Positions 6,931-15,897 of a DNA stretch of 64,000 nucleotides are shown here, piece by piece. Below the pieces are notes generated by a model. That model did not search any database and had not been told where the DNA came from. It was given only the letters and a program-made list of their open reading frames with translations. The DNA is from Desulfatibacillum aliphaticivorans DSM 15576 (lineage in GTDB: Bacteria > Desulfobacterota > Desulfobacteria > Desulfobacterales > Desulfatibacillaceae): positions 1-64,000 of the forward strand of contig NZ_AUCT01000018.1 in NCBI RefSeq assembly GCF_000429905.1, read 5' to 3'. The translations under genes and the position numbers were made by a program. Numbering within the stretch: the stretch's first letter is position 1; each line of letters opens with the position of its first letter.

Positions 6931-9477
6931 ATGGCCGCTTTTTCCCCGGTTAGGTTCGGGAAATATCTCTTGCTGGACCCCATTGCCGTCGGCGGCATGG
7001 CGGAGCTCTTTCGCGCCAAAATGCTCGGGGACGCGGGTTTTGAAAAACTCATCGTGGTCAAAAAAATCCTGCCTCACCTGGTGCAGGAAAAGGAACTCGT
7101 GGAATCCTTTATTTACGAGGCCCGCCTGGCCGCGCACCTGCAGCACGAAAATATCATTCGGACATACGATTTCGGCAGGATGCAGGACGATTACTTCATA
7201 TCCATGGAGTTTTTGTTCGGCAAAAATCTCCGCTTCGTCCTGGAGCAGGCCAAGGCCAAACGCATCTCTCTGGGCATGGGCAACATTCTCCACGTCATGG
7301 CCCTGGTTTGTTCAGGCCTGGATTACGCGCACAGCTTGAAGGATTTTGCGGGCAATGACCTTTCCATCGTGCATCGGGACATCAGCCCTCCCAATATCTT
7401 CATCACCTACGACGGCCACGTAAAGGTGGTGGATTTCGGCGTGGCCAAAGCCGCCAGCAAAAACTCCACCACCCAGCACGGGGTGATCAAAGGCAAGGTG
7501 GCATACATGTCGCCCGAGCAGGCCCTGGGCCAGGAGATCGACCACCGGTCCGACATTTTCGCCGTGGGCAGCATCCTGTATGAAATGGTCACCGGTAAAA
7601 TGATGTACGAGGGCGAAACCATGCAGGTTTTGGCGAAAGCCCAAAAAGCCGAGTTCGAGCCTGCGGAAAACCTGGCAAACATCCCCAAAGGCCTGGCCAT
7701 TGTGCTTAAGCGGGCTTTGGCCAAGGATCGGGAGGAGCGCTACCAGACCTGCGGCGCCATGCAGGCCGGCCTGGAGGACGTCATGGTGGAGTTGTCCGTC
7801 CGGCCGTCCCAACGCGTCCTGGCCAGTTACATCACCGCCTTGTTTGACGAGGAACTGCCCAAGGAACAAGCCCTTTTGCGTGAGGTGGCCGCGGTCCAGG
7901 CCCAGGACGATCAACTGGTTCCCGTGGAAGAGGCTCCGCCGCCCAAAATAAAGGAAGAACCTTCCGAAAAAGTCCTGACGCTTAAAAAAGTCAGAAAGCC
8001 CGCTCCCACAGCGCCCTGTCCTTCCTGCGGAAAGCCCGCAGACCCGGACCTGGACTACTGCCCGTGGTGCGACGCGCCCATCAAGGGCGCGGCGCCTATC
8101 GCCCCGGCCCAGGCGACCATGGTTTCCTGCTCCTCCTGCGGAAAGCCGGTCAAGGCCCACTACAAGGTCTGCAATTACTGCGGCGCCAATATGCAGGCGG
8201 GAGTCCCGGACAGGCCGGGACAAAACTACCCGGCTGCGGGCGCCTCACCCGGGCAATCAACCGGCAGTCTTCCGGTGGTTATCTATTTTAATGCAGGCAA
8301 AAAGATCGCGGAAAGAACCATGGATTTTCTGGAAATGGCCGTGGCCAACACCGGACCGGCGCCTGTTGAGGGGTTGAAGGTCGCCGTCCGGGGAACCCTC
8401 ATCGCCCGCGTTCTGGAGGAAAAGCTGCCCTTCCCCCTGGAGCCGGGACGGCCTTACGCCCTGAACGTGCCCGGATTCCTGCCCCGTTGCGCGGGAAACG
8501 ATTCCCTGCATCTTTCCGTGGAAGGACGCGGCAAGGACGGAGAGCCTTTCTTTTTACTGGGGACCATTCCCGTGGAAGTCTCGGCTAAAGACGAAGCCGC
8601 GCCCAACGTCAACGTAAACATCTCCGCCAAGGGCCCGCTGATTGTGGACCTGGAGGACGCCATCCCCGGCCTCACAGGCAAAAAGTCCAAGGAGGAGGAT
8701 CCCTCCGCGCCCCAATGGATTCCCATAGAGCTTCATCCTGACCTGGAAAAGCAGGAAAGCGCCGGCCGGAAATTTCCCCCGGCCTGCGTTTCCTCCCAGG
8801 CATGCACTTTGGATGAGGCCGTGGCTTCCGCCATTCATGCGGTCAGCCCGGACGCCGCGCCCATGGCCGAATTCAAATGCCCGGACGGCACGGTATACAC
8901 CATCGTGCCCGGCGCCTCCCTTTTACTGGGCCGCAAGCGGGACATCAATCACGTTCCGGCCTTTTTATTCCCCGAAGAAGCCCACGAGGGGGAAAACGTC
9001 AAGGTCAGCCGAAACCATTGCCGGATTTTCGTCCGAAAAAATCGGGTTTTCATCCGGGACACAAGCTCCAACGGAACCTTTCTGGACAAGGAGCGCCTGC
9101 CGTCCAAGGAAGACGTGATGCTTTCCACCGGAGAACTGGTGGTGGTGGGCGGAGTCCTGGAACTGCGGGCTGACATTTTCACTAACGGCAAGGACGTCAT
9201 CGCCGTCAGGCTCAAACGCCAGAACAACAAAACCAACGAACGCTACATCCTGGCTCACGGGCCGGTCCCCCTGGGGCCGGGGAGCGCCAACCCCATCCAG
9301 GTGGCGGGCGCCCCCAACTTTTTAGGCGCCATTTATTACAATCCCCTGGTGGACAAATGGCTGTTTAGGCCTTTGGAGGGCTTTGCATCCAACGGCAAGG
9401 ACATGATCCTGCCGCCAAAAAAGGATCTCTCCTTCGGCAAAGCAAAATGCCGGTTTGAAATCCTTCAGCCTGATTAA
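6931..9477 (+). CDS. Ser/Thr protein kinase with zinc ribbons and FHA domain
   Basis: This 848-residue protein starts 9 bases after the SPFH gene behind AGGAG. The kinase domain covers about 8-275, with glycine-loop region PIAVGGMAELFRAK, catalytic HRDISPPN (H148-D150) and DFG at 168. Two zinc ribbons follow (CPSCGKPADPDLDYCPWC and CSSCGKPVKAHYKVCNYCG, about 363-420), then a beta-rich middle domain (about 445-560), then an FHA domain from LLLGRKRD at about 665, with VSRNHCRIFV and DTSSNGTFL as the phosphothreonine-binding loops. A second beta domain closes the chain. No membrane helix is seen. FHA domains read phosphothreonine, so this kinase could dock on the membrane kinase at 3268 or on the SPFH protein. 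Confidence 0.9.
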   Translation: MAAFSPVRFGKYLLLDPIAVGGMAELFRAKMLGDAGFEKLIVVKKILPHLVQEKELVESFIYEARLAAHLQHENIIRTYDFGRMQDDYFISMEFLFGKNLRFVLEQAKAKRISLGMGNILHVMALVCSGLDYAHSLKDFAGNDLSIVHRDISPPNIFITYDGHVKVVDFGVAKAASKNSTTQHGVIKGKVAYMSPEQALGQEIDHRSDIFAVGSILYEMVTGKMMYEGETMQVLAKAQKAEFEPAENLANIPKGLAIVLKRALAKDREERYQTCGAMQAGLEDVMVELSVRPSQRVLASYITALFDEELPKEQALLREVAAVQAQDDQLVPVEEAPPPKIKEEPSEKVLTLKKVRKPAPTAPCPSCGKPADPDLDYCPWCDAPIKGAAPIAPAQATMVSCSSCGKPVKAHYKVCNYCGANMQAGVPDRPGQNYPAAGASPGQSTGSLPVVIYFNAGKKIAERTMDFLEMAVANTGPAPVEGLKVAVRGTLIARVLEEKLPFPLEPGRPYALNVPGFLPRCAGNDSLHLSVEGRGKDGEPFFLLGTIPVEVSAKDEAAPNVNVNISAKGPLIVDLEDAIPGLTGKKSKEEDPSAPQWIPIELHPDLEKQESAGRKFPPACVSSQACTLDEAVASAIHAVSPDAAPMAEFKCPDGTVYTIVPGASLLLGRKRDINHVPAFLFPEEAHEGENVKVSRNHCRIFVRKNRVFIRDTSSNGTFLDKERLPSKEDVMLSTGELVVVGGVLELRADIFTNGKDVIAVRLKRQNNKTNERYILAHGPVPLGPGSANPIQVAGAPNFLGAIYYNPLVDKWLFRPLEGFASNGKDMILPPKKDLSFGKAKCRFEILQPD

Positions 9478-9587
9478 AAAGATGCTTTTAAAGCATCGGC
9501 TTTAGCCGCCAAAAGGGTTTGGAAGCCCCTCCGCATCCTTTTAACCGGGATAAAAGCGTCCTTTCAATTTTCATTCTCCGAAAAAAA

Positions 9588-9650
9588 TCGTCATCCCGGC
9601 AGGGCGATCCGATTTTTAGGATCGCACGCAAGCCGGAACATAGCGTCATT
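9588..9650. repeat. Dispersed repeat A, copy 1
   Basis: This 63-base unit starts TCGTCATCCCGGC, has an inner palindrome CGATCC..GGATCG, and ends AGCGTCATT. A second copy with the same layout and about 80% identity is at 46361-46424. It sits between the convergent kinase and exporter genes. It looks like a small palindromic repeat of the type spread through many deltaproteobacterial genomes. A hairpin GATGCTTTTAAAGCATC just after the kinase stop (9481-9497) may help termination. Confidence 0.65.
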
Positions 9651-9668
9651 ATGGATTTGCCTTAATCT

Positions 9669-10604
9669 CTATTCCTTTACTTTTGCCGGTTTCCTTCCAA
9701 CCGAGCCAATATATATGGCGGCCAGGGCCAGGACGGCGCCCGCAATACGCGCGGGTCCGGCCGGAAGGTCGAAGAACAAAATATCCCAGATAAAGGCCAG
9801 GGTGGGTTGAATCAGGATGACCAGGCCGGCCGTGGAGGCCGGGATTCCCGGCAGGCCGGTTGATATCAAAAGCCAGCCGATGGCCTGGGGGCCGATGCCG
9901 TAAAGCACCAAAATCCAAAATCCGGTTGTCCCGCCTGTGGAAAATTCCGATCCCCTAAGCAAAGAAGTCGCCCCCACGACAAGCGCCGTGGATAAAGAAA
10001 GCCAGGCCATGTTTGTGATCGCCGGGAGCTTGCCGGTCCGTCCCTGGCTGTTTCGCACCGCCAAAAGATACATGGAATACCAAAAGGCCGCGCCCAGGCC
10101 CCAGGCCACGCCGATAATCGTGCTTTGGGGCAAGGCCGAAACGTCCACCCCCACCAAAAGCCACAAGCCCATAAACGCCATGACAATGGAAGCCGCCAGG
10201 ATGGGCGTGGCCTTTTCCTTGAAAAAAAGCACGCCTAAAACGGCCAGGATCACAGCCTGAAAATTGGTGATGATGGTAGCCAGGCCCGGCCCCACATAGT
10301 TAATGCTGACGTGCCAGAATTCCAGGTCCAGGGTGAACAGAATTCCGCACATGGCCATGATGGGAAGGAATCCCTTGGTCTTTAGGGCCTTGAAGGGAGA
10401 CTCCTTCCTGAAAATCGCCCAGACCAGAAGGAACATTCCGCCGAAAAAGGTCCGGCCGAAAGATCCGGCGGAGGGGGACGCTCCCGACAGCTTAAACAGC
10501 ACAGGCGAAAAGCTGATCATAACGCCGCCTGCAAAGACCTTTGCCATGGCGGCCAGTTCCGGGGATTTTTTTGGGGCGCCGCTGTTCACGAAGGCCTCCT
10601 GCAC
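9669..10604 (-). CDS. EamA/DMT-family transporter
   Basis: This 311-residue integral membrane protein has about ten hydrophobic helices in two homologous halves, as is typical of drug/metabolite exporters. Signatures are the N-terminal FSPVLFKLSGASPSAGSFGR (first EamA repeat) and PQAIGWLLISTGLPGIPAS with LVILIQPTLAFIWD in the second. The substrate cannot be read from sequence; relatives export amino acids, nucleotides or drugs. It starts at a GTG 12 bases after the DUF3047 gene; an ATG at 10547 is an alternative that would trim 19 residues and still keep all helices. It is co-oriented with the DUF3047, Crp/Fnr and YqaA genes and may be transcribed with them. Confidence 0.85.
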   Translation of the reverse strand: MQEAFVNSGAPKKSPELAAMAKVFAGGVMISFSPVLFKLSGASPSAGSFGRTFFGGMFLLVWAIFRKESPFKALKTKGFLPIMAMCGILFTLDLEFWHVSINYVGPGLATIITNFQAVILAVLGVLFFKEKATPILAASIVMAFMGLWLLVGVDVSALPQSTIIGVAWGLGAAFWYSMYLLAVRNSQGRTGKLPAITNMAWLSLSTALVVGATSLLRGSEFSTGGTTGFWILVLYGIGPQAIGWLLISTGLPGIPASTAGLVILIQPTLAFIWDILFFDLPAGPARIAGAVLALAAIYIGSVGRKPAKVKE

Positions 10605-10616
10605 TTTGCCGATGGA

Positions 10617-11366
10617 TTATTCCGATTTCAAAACAATGTCGCCGTAATACGAAACGGTTTGATCGCCCGTGTTGTCCGAATCGGTCATGATGGCGATTCC
10701 GGCGATCATGGGCGGCTCCTCGCCGAAGGCGTTCCGGTAGTCTTCCAGGATATTCCGCCGCTCCAAAACCCATTGGCCCAGGTTTTCCTTCCCGCTTTCC
10801 ACAGCGATCATCTTCACCCTGTCGGAGAACGGATTGGGCGCGACCGTTCCCTTGGGCGCGTTGCTGGCCCAAATGTAATTGATGGCCCCGTGGGGCGGAT
10901 ATTCTCCGTATAGCACCTTGGCGGTTTTGTACTTGGCGCGCTCCCAGAATCCCACTTTGGAGGGGTCGTATTTAAAGCTCACGTACATCCGGGCCGGATA
11001 GTCGTCCCCGCTTTTTTGGGTGACGTCCCCTTTTTCATAAACGCTCGTGACCTTCCACCGCCACTCCATAATCGGATACTGGGCCGGATCGACTTCCTTT
11101 TTGCAAATCATGCCTGACGAAGATCCTTTGCTTTCCGCCTGAACCACCACTGCGCCTTCGTCCTCCACCAGAGTGTATTGGGTATGCGCCTCAATTTTGG
11201 GAAAGAGCAAGGGCTCCCAACCCTGGGGAAAATCCCCGCCGGCCGAGGCCCTGGAAAAAAGGCCCAACTCCAGGGCCGGCAGGCTTGCCGCCAGCGCCGC
11301 GGCCAGTCCGGCGATAAAAAGGCCGGCAACCAAACTCATCCGAACAATATTTTTTTTCATCAACAT
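10617..11366 (-). CDS. DUF3047 secreted protein
   Basis: This gene encodes 249 residues with a signal peptide or membrane anchor (about 10-27: MSLVAGLFIAGLAAALAA). The mature region carries the DUF3047 hallmarks: QYPIMEWRWKV, then a conserved DDYPARMYVSFKYD and, after INYIWASN, a repeat of FSDRVKMIAVESGKENLGQWV. The family is widespread in deltaproteobacteria and has no established biochemical role; the predicted location is the periplasm. It is followed by the EamA transporter after 12 bases, and the Crp/Fnr gene lies 24 bases upstream, so the genes look like an operon. Two ATGs (11366 and 11360) are equally possible starts. Confidence 0.8.
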   Translation of the reverse strand: MLMKKNIVRMSLVAGLFIAGLAAALAASLPALELGLFSRASAGGDFPQGWEPLLFPKIEAHTQYTLVEDEGAVVVQAESKGSSSGMICKKEVDPAQYPIMEWRWKVTSVYEKGDVTQKSGDDYPARMYVSFKYDPSKVGFWERAKYKTAKVLYGEYPPHGAINYIWASNAPKGTVAPNPFSDRVKMIAVESGKENLGQWVLERRNILEDYRNAFGEEPPMIAGIAIMTDSDNTGDQTVSYYGDIVLKSE

Positions 11367-11390
11367 GGCTTCGCCTTCCCGGCTAAAATA

Positions 11391-12104
11391 TCAATCGTCC
11401 ATATCTCCATTGCCGCCAGTGGAGCAATCCTCCAGCCCCTGGCGATCAATGATTTGAATCTCCCGCTTATCCACCTGGATCAGGCCCCGATCCTTGAGCC
11501 TGCCCAAAGACCGGGACAGGGTTTCAGGGATGGTCCCCAACAGGCTCGCCAAATGCGCCTTGGAAATGTGCAGCACAACCAGGTCCGGGCTATTCTGCTC
11601 GGTCGCCATATGCAGGATGTATCCGGCCACCCTGCCGTCCACTTCCTTTAAGGACAAGTTCTCCACCTGGACTGTAAACTCCCGGAGCCTCCGGGCCAAC
11701 ACCGCCAGCATATTCATGGCGATGGCCGGGCTTTGGTTGATCAATTCCACAATGCCCTTGCGGGAAAAATACAGGCACCTGGTCTTGATCAAAGCCTGGG
11801 CGTTGGCCGGATAGGAGTCGCCGGAAAAAACCGGAACCTCGCCGAAGGGTTCGCCCGGGCCGAATACGTGGAAAATCTGCTCCTTGCCTTCGGGCGAAAT
11901 CTTGTAAATCTTCACCTGGCCGTCCAGGGCCGCATAAAAGCCTTCGGCCTGATCACCGTCGTAAAAGATGAACTGTCCTTTTTTAAAGGAGACCTCCGCA
12001 GCCATATTGCGGACGAGCTTAAGCTGATCCTCGTCCAGCCCGGCGAAGAACGGAATATGGGAAATGATTTCAAACACCTTATCCAGCGATTTGTCCAAGC
12101 CCAA
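11391..12104 (-). CDS. Crp/Fnr-family transcriptional regulator
   Basis: This 237-residue protein has an N-terminal cyclic-nucleotide-binding-like barrel (about 15-125; FFAGLDEDQLKLV, GQFIFYDGDQAEGFYAALDG) and a C-terminal winged helix (about 150-220; SKAHLASLLGTIPETLSRSL as recognition region). In the phosphate cassette the text is FGEVPVFSGDSYPANAQAL, lacking the arginine that binds cAMP phosphate in Crp. There are no cysteines arranged for an Fnr iron-sulfur cluster either, so the ligand is unknown; a haem- or redox-sensing role as in DNR-like proteins is only a possibility. The start overlaps the end of the YqaA gene by 26 bases, pointing to translational coupling. Confidence 0.9.
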   Translation of the reverse strand: MGLDKSLDKVFEIISHIPFFAGLDEDQLKLVRNMAAEVSFKKGQFIFYDGDQAEGFYAALDGQVKIYKISPEGKEQIFHVFGPGEPFGEVPVFSGDSYPANAQALIKTRCLYFSRKGIVELINQSPAIAMNMLAVLARRLREFTVQVENLSLKEVDGRVAGYILHMATEQNSPDLVVLHISKAHLASLLGTIPETLSRSLGRLKDRGLIQVDKREIQIIDRQGLEDCSTGGNGDMDD

Positions 12105-12540
12105 AATTCACTCCCGCTAAAATGAGAAAGTATCGGGCGCCTTTTCCCAGCACCACCCAGAACGTAAAGGCCAAAATATTCACGCGCAGTATTCCTGCTA
12201 CCACGGTAAGGGGGTCGCCCACAATAGGCGCCCATGCAAAAAATAAGGCCGGAGCTCCCCAACGGGCAAAGGCTTTCTCCGCACGCTCCAGGGGTTGGGA
12301 CTCGTTGTCGGCATATTTTTTCAGGATAAAATTCCGGCCCCACCTGCCTGCATAATAGTTGACCAGGGCGCCCAGGGAATTGCCCGTGGTCGCGATGATA
12401 AACACCATGGCGGGGTCGAAGCCCGAGGCGGCCATGGCGACAACGGCGGCTTCGGAACCCAAAGGGACCAAGGTGGCGGCCAAAAAGCTGACGACAAAAA
12501 GGCCTGCGTACCCGAATTGGATGAGTTGTAATTCGTTCAT
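12079..12540 (-). CDS. YqaA/DedA-type small membrane protein
   Basis: This 153-residue protein has four to five hydrophobic segments and the SNARE-associated (DedA/VTT) signature: SFLAATLVPLGSEAAVVAM, GNSLGALVNYYAGRWG, and FFAWAPIVGDPLTVVAGILR. It matches the short YqaA branch of the family in length. DedA-superfamily proteins act in the inner membrane as lipid or undecaprenyl-phosphate flippases; the precise role of YqaA is not settled. It is the first gene of the group running down to the EamA transporter and overlaps the Crp/Fnr gene by 26 bases. Its own upstream region contains a GC-rich dispersed repeat. Confidence 0.85.
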   Translation of the reverse strand: MNELQLIQFGYAGLFVVSFLAATLVPLGSEAAVVAMAASGFDPAMVFIIATTGNSLGALVNYYAGRWGRNFILKKYADNESQPLERAEKAFARWGAPALFFAWAPIVGDPLTVVAGILRVNILAFTFWVVLGKGARYFLILAGVNFGLGQIAG

Positions 12541-12897
12541 GGCCGCAAGCCTGTGTGTGCTGATAAATTAACAATTCAACTTTCGAGATTGGAAGTAATT
12601 GTTTGAAAGCAAGTAATTACGTCTGCTCCTAAAAACTCTATATATACCAGAGCCCGAGAATCATGGTCCCTTCCCCCCTGGCGGGGGAAGGACAGGATGG
12701 GGGGGACGCTCTGGGATGCCAAGTAATGTCACCCCCACCCCAGCCCTCCCCCGTCAAGGGGGAGGGAGCTTTTTGGGAGTCGCTTTTGGCGTCCAATTTC
12801 TGCATGCCTGTCACAATCTCCTATATATTTAGAACCTCATTACTGAAAATTGATTAAAAAGCTATGAGAAGGCATACCTTCCCGATCGGGGGAGAAA
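12541..12897. repeat. Intergenic region with GC-rich inverted repeat (12666-12770)
   Basis: No gene is seen. The core is a well-known kind of dispersed unit: CCCTGGCGGGGGAAGG, a spacer, CACCCCCACCCCAGCCC and then CCGTCAAGGGGGAGGG. The two ends are roughly inverted copies of one another. The 5' part (12550-12660) is AT-rich and probably holds the promoter of the YqaA gene. Confidence 0.6.
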
Positions 12898-13593
12898 TCA
12901 GCCTATGGGGCGATCCAGCCAGGCGATGGTCTTTTCCAATAATTCATCCTGGACGGATTGTCTGTCCCGGTCCGCGTTTTTAGGCAGTTTAAAAGAGTGG
13001 TCCCCGCCTTCCACGATTTCCAGGGCCGGTTCCAAAGGGAGTTGGACGAGATTTTTCTGCAGCGCGTCCAGGTCGCATAGGGAGTCCCGGGTTCCGGCGA
13101 AAAACAGGGTCGGAACGTTGATGTCCTTAAAATGGGAGCTGCGGGGCTCATCCTTTTTTCCCGGCGCGTGCAAGGGGAAGCCGTAAAATATCATGCGTTT
13201 GGGATCTATGGCGCCTGAGGCTTGAAGCTGGGAAGCCACCCGGCCGCCCATGGACTTGCCCGCGGCGATCATGTTTTGAGGCCGGAAGTGGGGATGGTTT
13301 TTCAGGTATTTGAAGGCGGCGATCCAGGCTTTTTCCAGGGTTTTCTGGCCGTCCGGGCGCTTTTTGCCTTCCTCGCGGTATGGGAAGTTAAAACGCATGA
13401 CCAGATGCCCTTGCGCGGCAAGGCCCTCTGCCAGATTGGCCAGCATGGAGTGATTCATGTCGTTCCCGGCGCCGTGAGCAAGCACCATGGCCCATTTTTC
13501 GGGCCTGAATCCGGCTTCCGGCGCGTTGATCACAACAGATACGGGTTTGGAGTCCGGGATTTGCATCTTTGCCTGGATTTCAATGACTGACAC
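12898..13593 (-). CDS. Alpha/beta hydrolase, KANL3/TEX30-like
   Basis: This 231-residue alpha/beta-hydrolase fold protein has the oxyanion region LAHGAGNDMNH (about 37-47) and nucleophile elbow GKSMGGR (serine at about 113). The acid LFFAGTRDSLCD and histidine EGGDHSFKLPK complete the triad. The HGAG and GKSMGG pairing is typical of the KANL3/TEX30 and dienelactone-hydrolase-like branch, whose substrates are mostly unknown. The start is a GTG with an ideal AGGAGG six bases upstream. It lies 16 bases after the unknown gene at 13610, so the two are probably cotranscribed. Confidence 0.88.
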   Translation of the reverse strand: MSVIEIQAKMQIPDSKPVSVVINAPEAGFRPEKWAMVLAHGAGNDMNHSMLANLAEGLAAQGHLVMRFNFPYREEGKKRPDGQKTLEKAWIAAFKYLKNHPHFRPQNMIAAGKSMGGRVASQLQASGAIDPKRMIFYGFPLHAPGKKDEPRSSHFKDINVPTLFFAGTRDSLCDLDALQKNLVQLPLEPALEIVEGGDHSFKLPKNADRDRQSVQDELLEKTIAWLDRPIG

Positions 13594-13609
13594 CGCCTAC
13601 CTCCTGTCT

Positions 13610-14431
13610 TTAGAAATAATCCCCCAATTCAACAGCTTGTTGCGACTTTTTCAACGCATTTATAGCCTTTTTCAAAGCCCTATACATGTCTTCATAGTCA
13701 TCATTGCCGCTCGCTGCCAGTTGAGCGAATTCAATGCTGGCTTTCACCAGGCTGAAAGCGGGGCTGAGTGCGGCAGGCTGTCCCGCAGAACTCCTTAACT
13801 TTTTGGCTTTAGCTGCCAGTTCCTCCAACTCGGGCGTCCAATCCTTGACGGGAATGTTTTTTTGCGATTTCCCCTTTTGATCCGCGGGCTCGTCAAAACT
13901 CTCAATAATGCAATCGTTTTGCTTCGCCCGCATGTAGATGAACTTTAATTCTTCCTTGATCCCGCCTCCAAAATGCAGGTGGTGGAAGTGCATAAGGCCA
14001 TCATATACAATTTTACCCTTAAAGGGCAATAAAACCGCTCTTGTATAGAGGGGGATGTCCCATTTTTCGATGAATTCGTCGAAATCCTGGACCAGCCCAA
14101 GGACGCCGTAAACAGTCTTGTCCTTAATAAATACAGCGTATTTTTTAAGGAGGCGTTCGATGAAAAAATCGCCCTTAATAAAACCTTTCCAGCCCAATAC
14201 AATGGCAAGTTCTTCCTGGGTGAAGTCAAAAGGATTCTCCTCGACAAAGGAGTCAATCAAGTCGGCGTTATCCCACAAGGCGTCGCGAACCTGCCCCTTT
14301 TGATCCATGGACAATCCATCATACTCTTTTAAGTCGGCTACTTCAAAAATGCCCAGCTTGCTGCAAACATAAAGCTGAAGCGAAAACATCAGTTTATAAA
14401 AAACGGCGACGTCATCTTCGGAAAGTTTCAA
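13610..14431 (-). CDS. Hypothetical protein, probably cotranscribed with hydrolase
   Basis: This gene encodes 273 residues of no family I can name. The middle contains GWKGFIKGDFFIERLLKKY and, further on, a stretch VLLPFKGKIVYDGLMHFHH and FGGGIKEELKFIYMRAK; similar 'LPFKGKIIYDGL...FGGGI' blocks occur in uncharacterised proteins of other bacteria, so it is likely a conserved domain. The C-terminal 80 residues are helical and charged (LEELAAKAKKLRSS and onwards). There is no signal peptide. The base composition is somewhat AT-richer than the flanking genes. It ends 16 bases before the alpha/beta hydrolase gene. Confidence 0.6.
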   Translation of the reverse strand: MKLSEDDVAVFYKLMFSLQLYVCSKLGIFEVADLKEYDGLSMDQKGQVRDALWDNADLIDSFVEENPFDFTQEELAIVLGWKGFIKGDFFIERLLKKYAVFIKDKTVYGVLGLVQDFDEFIEKWDIPLYTRAVLLPFKGKIVYDGLMHFHHLHFGGGIKEELKFIYMRAKQNDCIIESFDEPADQKGKSQKNIPVKDWTPELEELAAKAKKLRSSAGQPAALSPAFSLVKASIEFAQLAASGNDDYEDMYRALKKAINALKKSQQAVELGDYF

Positions 14432-14636
14432 GAACTTCTCCTCCCACGATGAAATGTTTGTATCCCAAAAGATAAGACGGGCTTGTTAACGCATTTACTG
14501 TTTACACTTTTAGCTGATGTTAAACCATGGCAACGGTTTAATTTTCTTCCCATTATCCAGACACATTCAAGGCCTGCTTGTCAATTCCGTAGAGGCTCAA
14601 TGGCGTGAAAAAATGCAGGAAAGATAAAAATGGGGA

Positions 14637-15860
14637 TTAAAAAGAGGTAGGCGCGTCGCCTTCCATATGCTCGGCCCAGGAGGAGTAAAAAGGCCTGGGC
14701 GCAACCAAAGACAAAGCCGCGTATTGGGATATCTTTTTTACTGGGGTCAGCTCCACCTTGAAACCGGGGGGCAGCATCACGCTGTCTTTGGCCAGGGCTT
14801 GGACCATTTGGGCGATGTTATCCACATGCCAGGGATTTTTAATGGCTACGCCCTCGCCGATGCCTATGACCTCTAATCCCAACAATTGGGCGGCGCTGAC
14901 TGCGCAAAGGGCGACGGCATAAGCCGCCAGGTTTGCTACGAATACACACAGGCCGTCCGTCCCGGCTCCGGCCATCTCCATAACAACCTCTGCGCTGACG
15001 GCCTTGCCTCTTAGCGGAGAGGATCTTACCAGTTCGGCCAAATTCAGCTTTTCGCCGCCCAGGATTGCAAGGTTGCATTGGTTAAAAAACCGGCTCAGTT
15101 CTTCCAACTTGGAGTCGTCTTTGATGGAAAGCAATTTCCGCGCGCAGCTTTGAATCCCCCTGCCTGACGCGAAATTCTCGGCGCAGGCTGTTTTGCGGCC
15201 GGCGCTGCATCCGCATTCCCGCCATAGCAGGTCAGGAACAAAGCCCATGGGAACATGGCCGATTTCCAGGGGAGCGGAGGAGCCGGGAACGCCGAATCCG
15301 AAACCGGTTCCCAGAATAAAATAGCCCGTCTTTTTTGGTGAAATCTTCCGTTTGGCCTGATACCAAACGCCCTGGGCGGTCGCCGCGGCCGTTCCGTCAT
15401 TAGCGGCCTCGACTGGATAATGTTCAACAAAGTACGGCGCCGTCTCAGGAGGCGGGGGAGCTTTTTTATCCAACATCAAAACCCCTTTTCCTTCGCCCGA
15501 TTCCTCGGCGAAGCATAAGGGCGTGTTGCCGCCCATGATAAAAATCTTCCCGTTACGCTCCCACGTCCTGCCGCACAAGCTCACGCCTTTGGCGGCGATC
15601 TTTCTCCCGTTCATAACCGATCCGAAATGCTGAAGAAAGGCGGCTTCCTGATGTTCCAAATATAGCCTGACTCTTTGGCTTCGGGGGAAGCCGTTCAAAA
15701 AAGCGTCGCAGGCGTACTGGGCAGGGCCGTCTTCCGATTGTTCGGATATGAGGAGAAAAGGACTGTCAAAGCGTTCGTGAGCGACGATTTTTCCGGTTTT
15801 GTCGGCCAGGGAAAAATCCAGTTTGGTGCCGCCAACGTCCACGCCTAAATAATAGTCCAT
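14637..15860 (-). CDS. ROK-family sugar kinase-like protein
   Basis: This 407-residue protein opens with the ASKHA phosphate-binding loop YYLGVDVGGTKLDFSLAD. A second ROK hallmark, the cysteine-rich zinc site, reads ECGCSAGRKTACAENFASG (about 216-234), and a GTGFGFG stretch is the second phosphate loop. ROK proteins are usually about 300-400 residues and act as glucokinases, other sugar kinases or repressors. There is no N-terminal helix-turn-helix here, so a kinase is more likely than a repressor. The substrate cannot be told. It stands 38 bases from the MBL-fold gene, in the same direction. Confidence 0.75.
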   Translation of the reverse strand: MDYYLGVDVGGTKLDFSLADKTGKIVAHERFDSPFLLISEQSEDGPAQYACDAFLNGFPRSQRVRLYLEHQEAAFLQHFGSVMNGRKIAAKGVSLCGRTWERNGKIFIMGGNTPLCFAEESGEGKGVLMLDKKAPPPPETAPYFVEHYPVEAANDGTAAATAQGVWYQAKRKISPKKTGYFILGTGFGFGVPGSSAPLEIGHVPMGFVPDLLWRECGCSAGRKTACAENFASGRGIQSCARKLLSIKDDSKLEELSRFFNQCNLAILGGEKLNLAELVRSSPLRGKAVSAEVVMEMAGAGTDGLCVFVANLAAYAVALCAVSAAQLLGLEVIGIGEGVAIKNPWHVDNIAQMVQALAKDSVMLPPGFKVELTPVKKISQYAALSLVAPRPFYSSWAEHMEGDAPTSF

Positions 15861-15897
15861 ATTCCTTCAATTCAATTTACGGGCTATAGGGGAAAAA

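Noticed and set aside
12663..12857. Short frame within the GC-rich inverted repeat
   Set aside because: It is translation of a palindromic repeat, not a gene.
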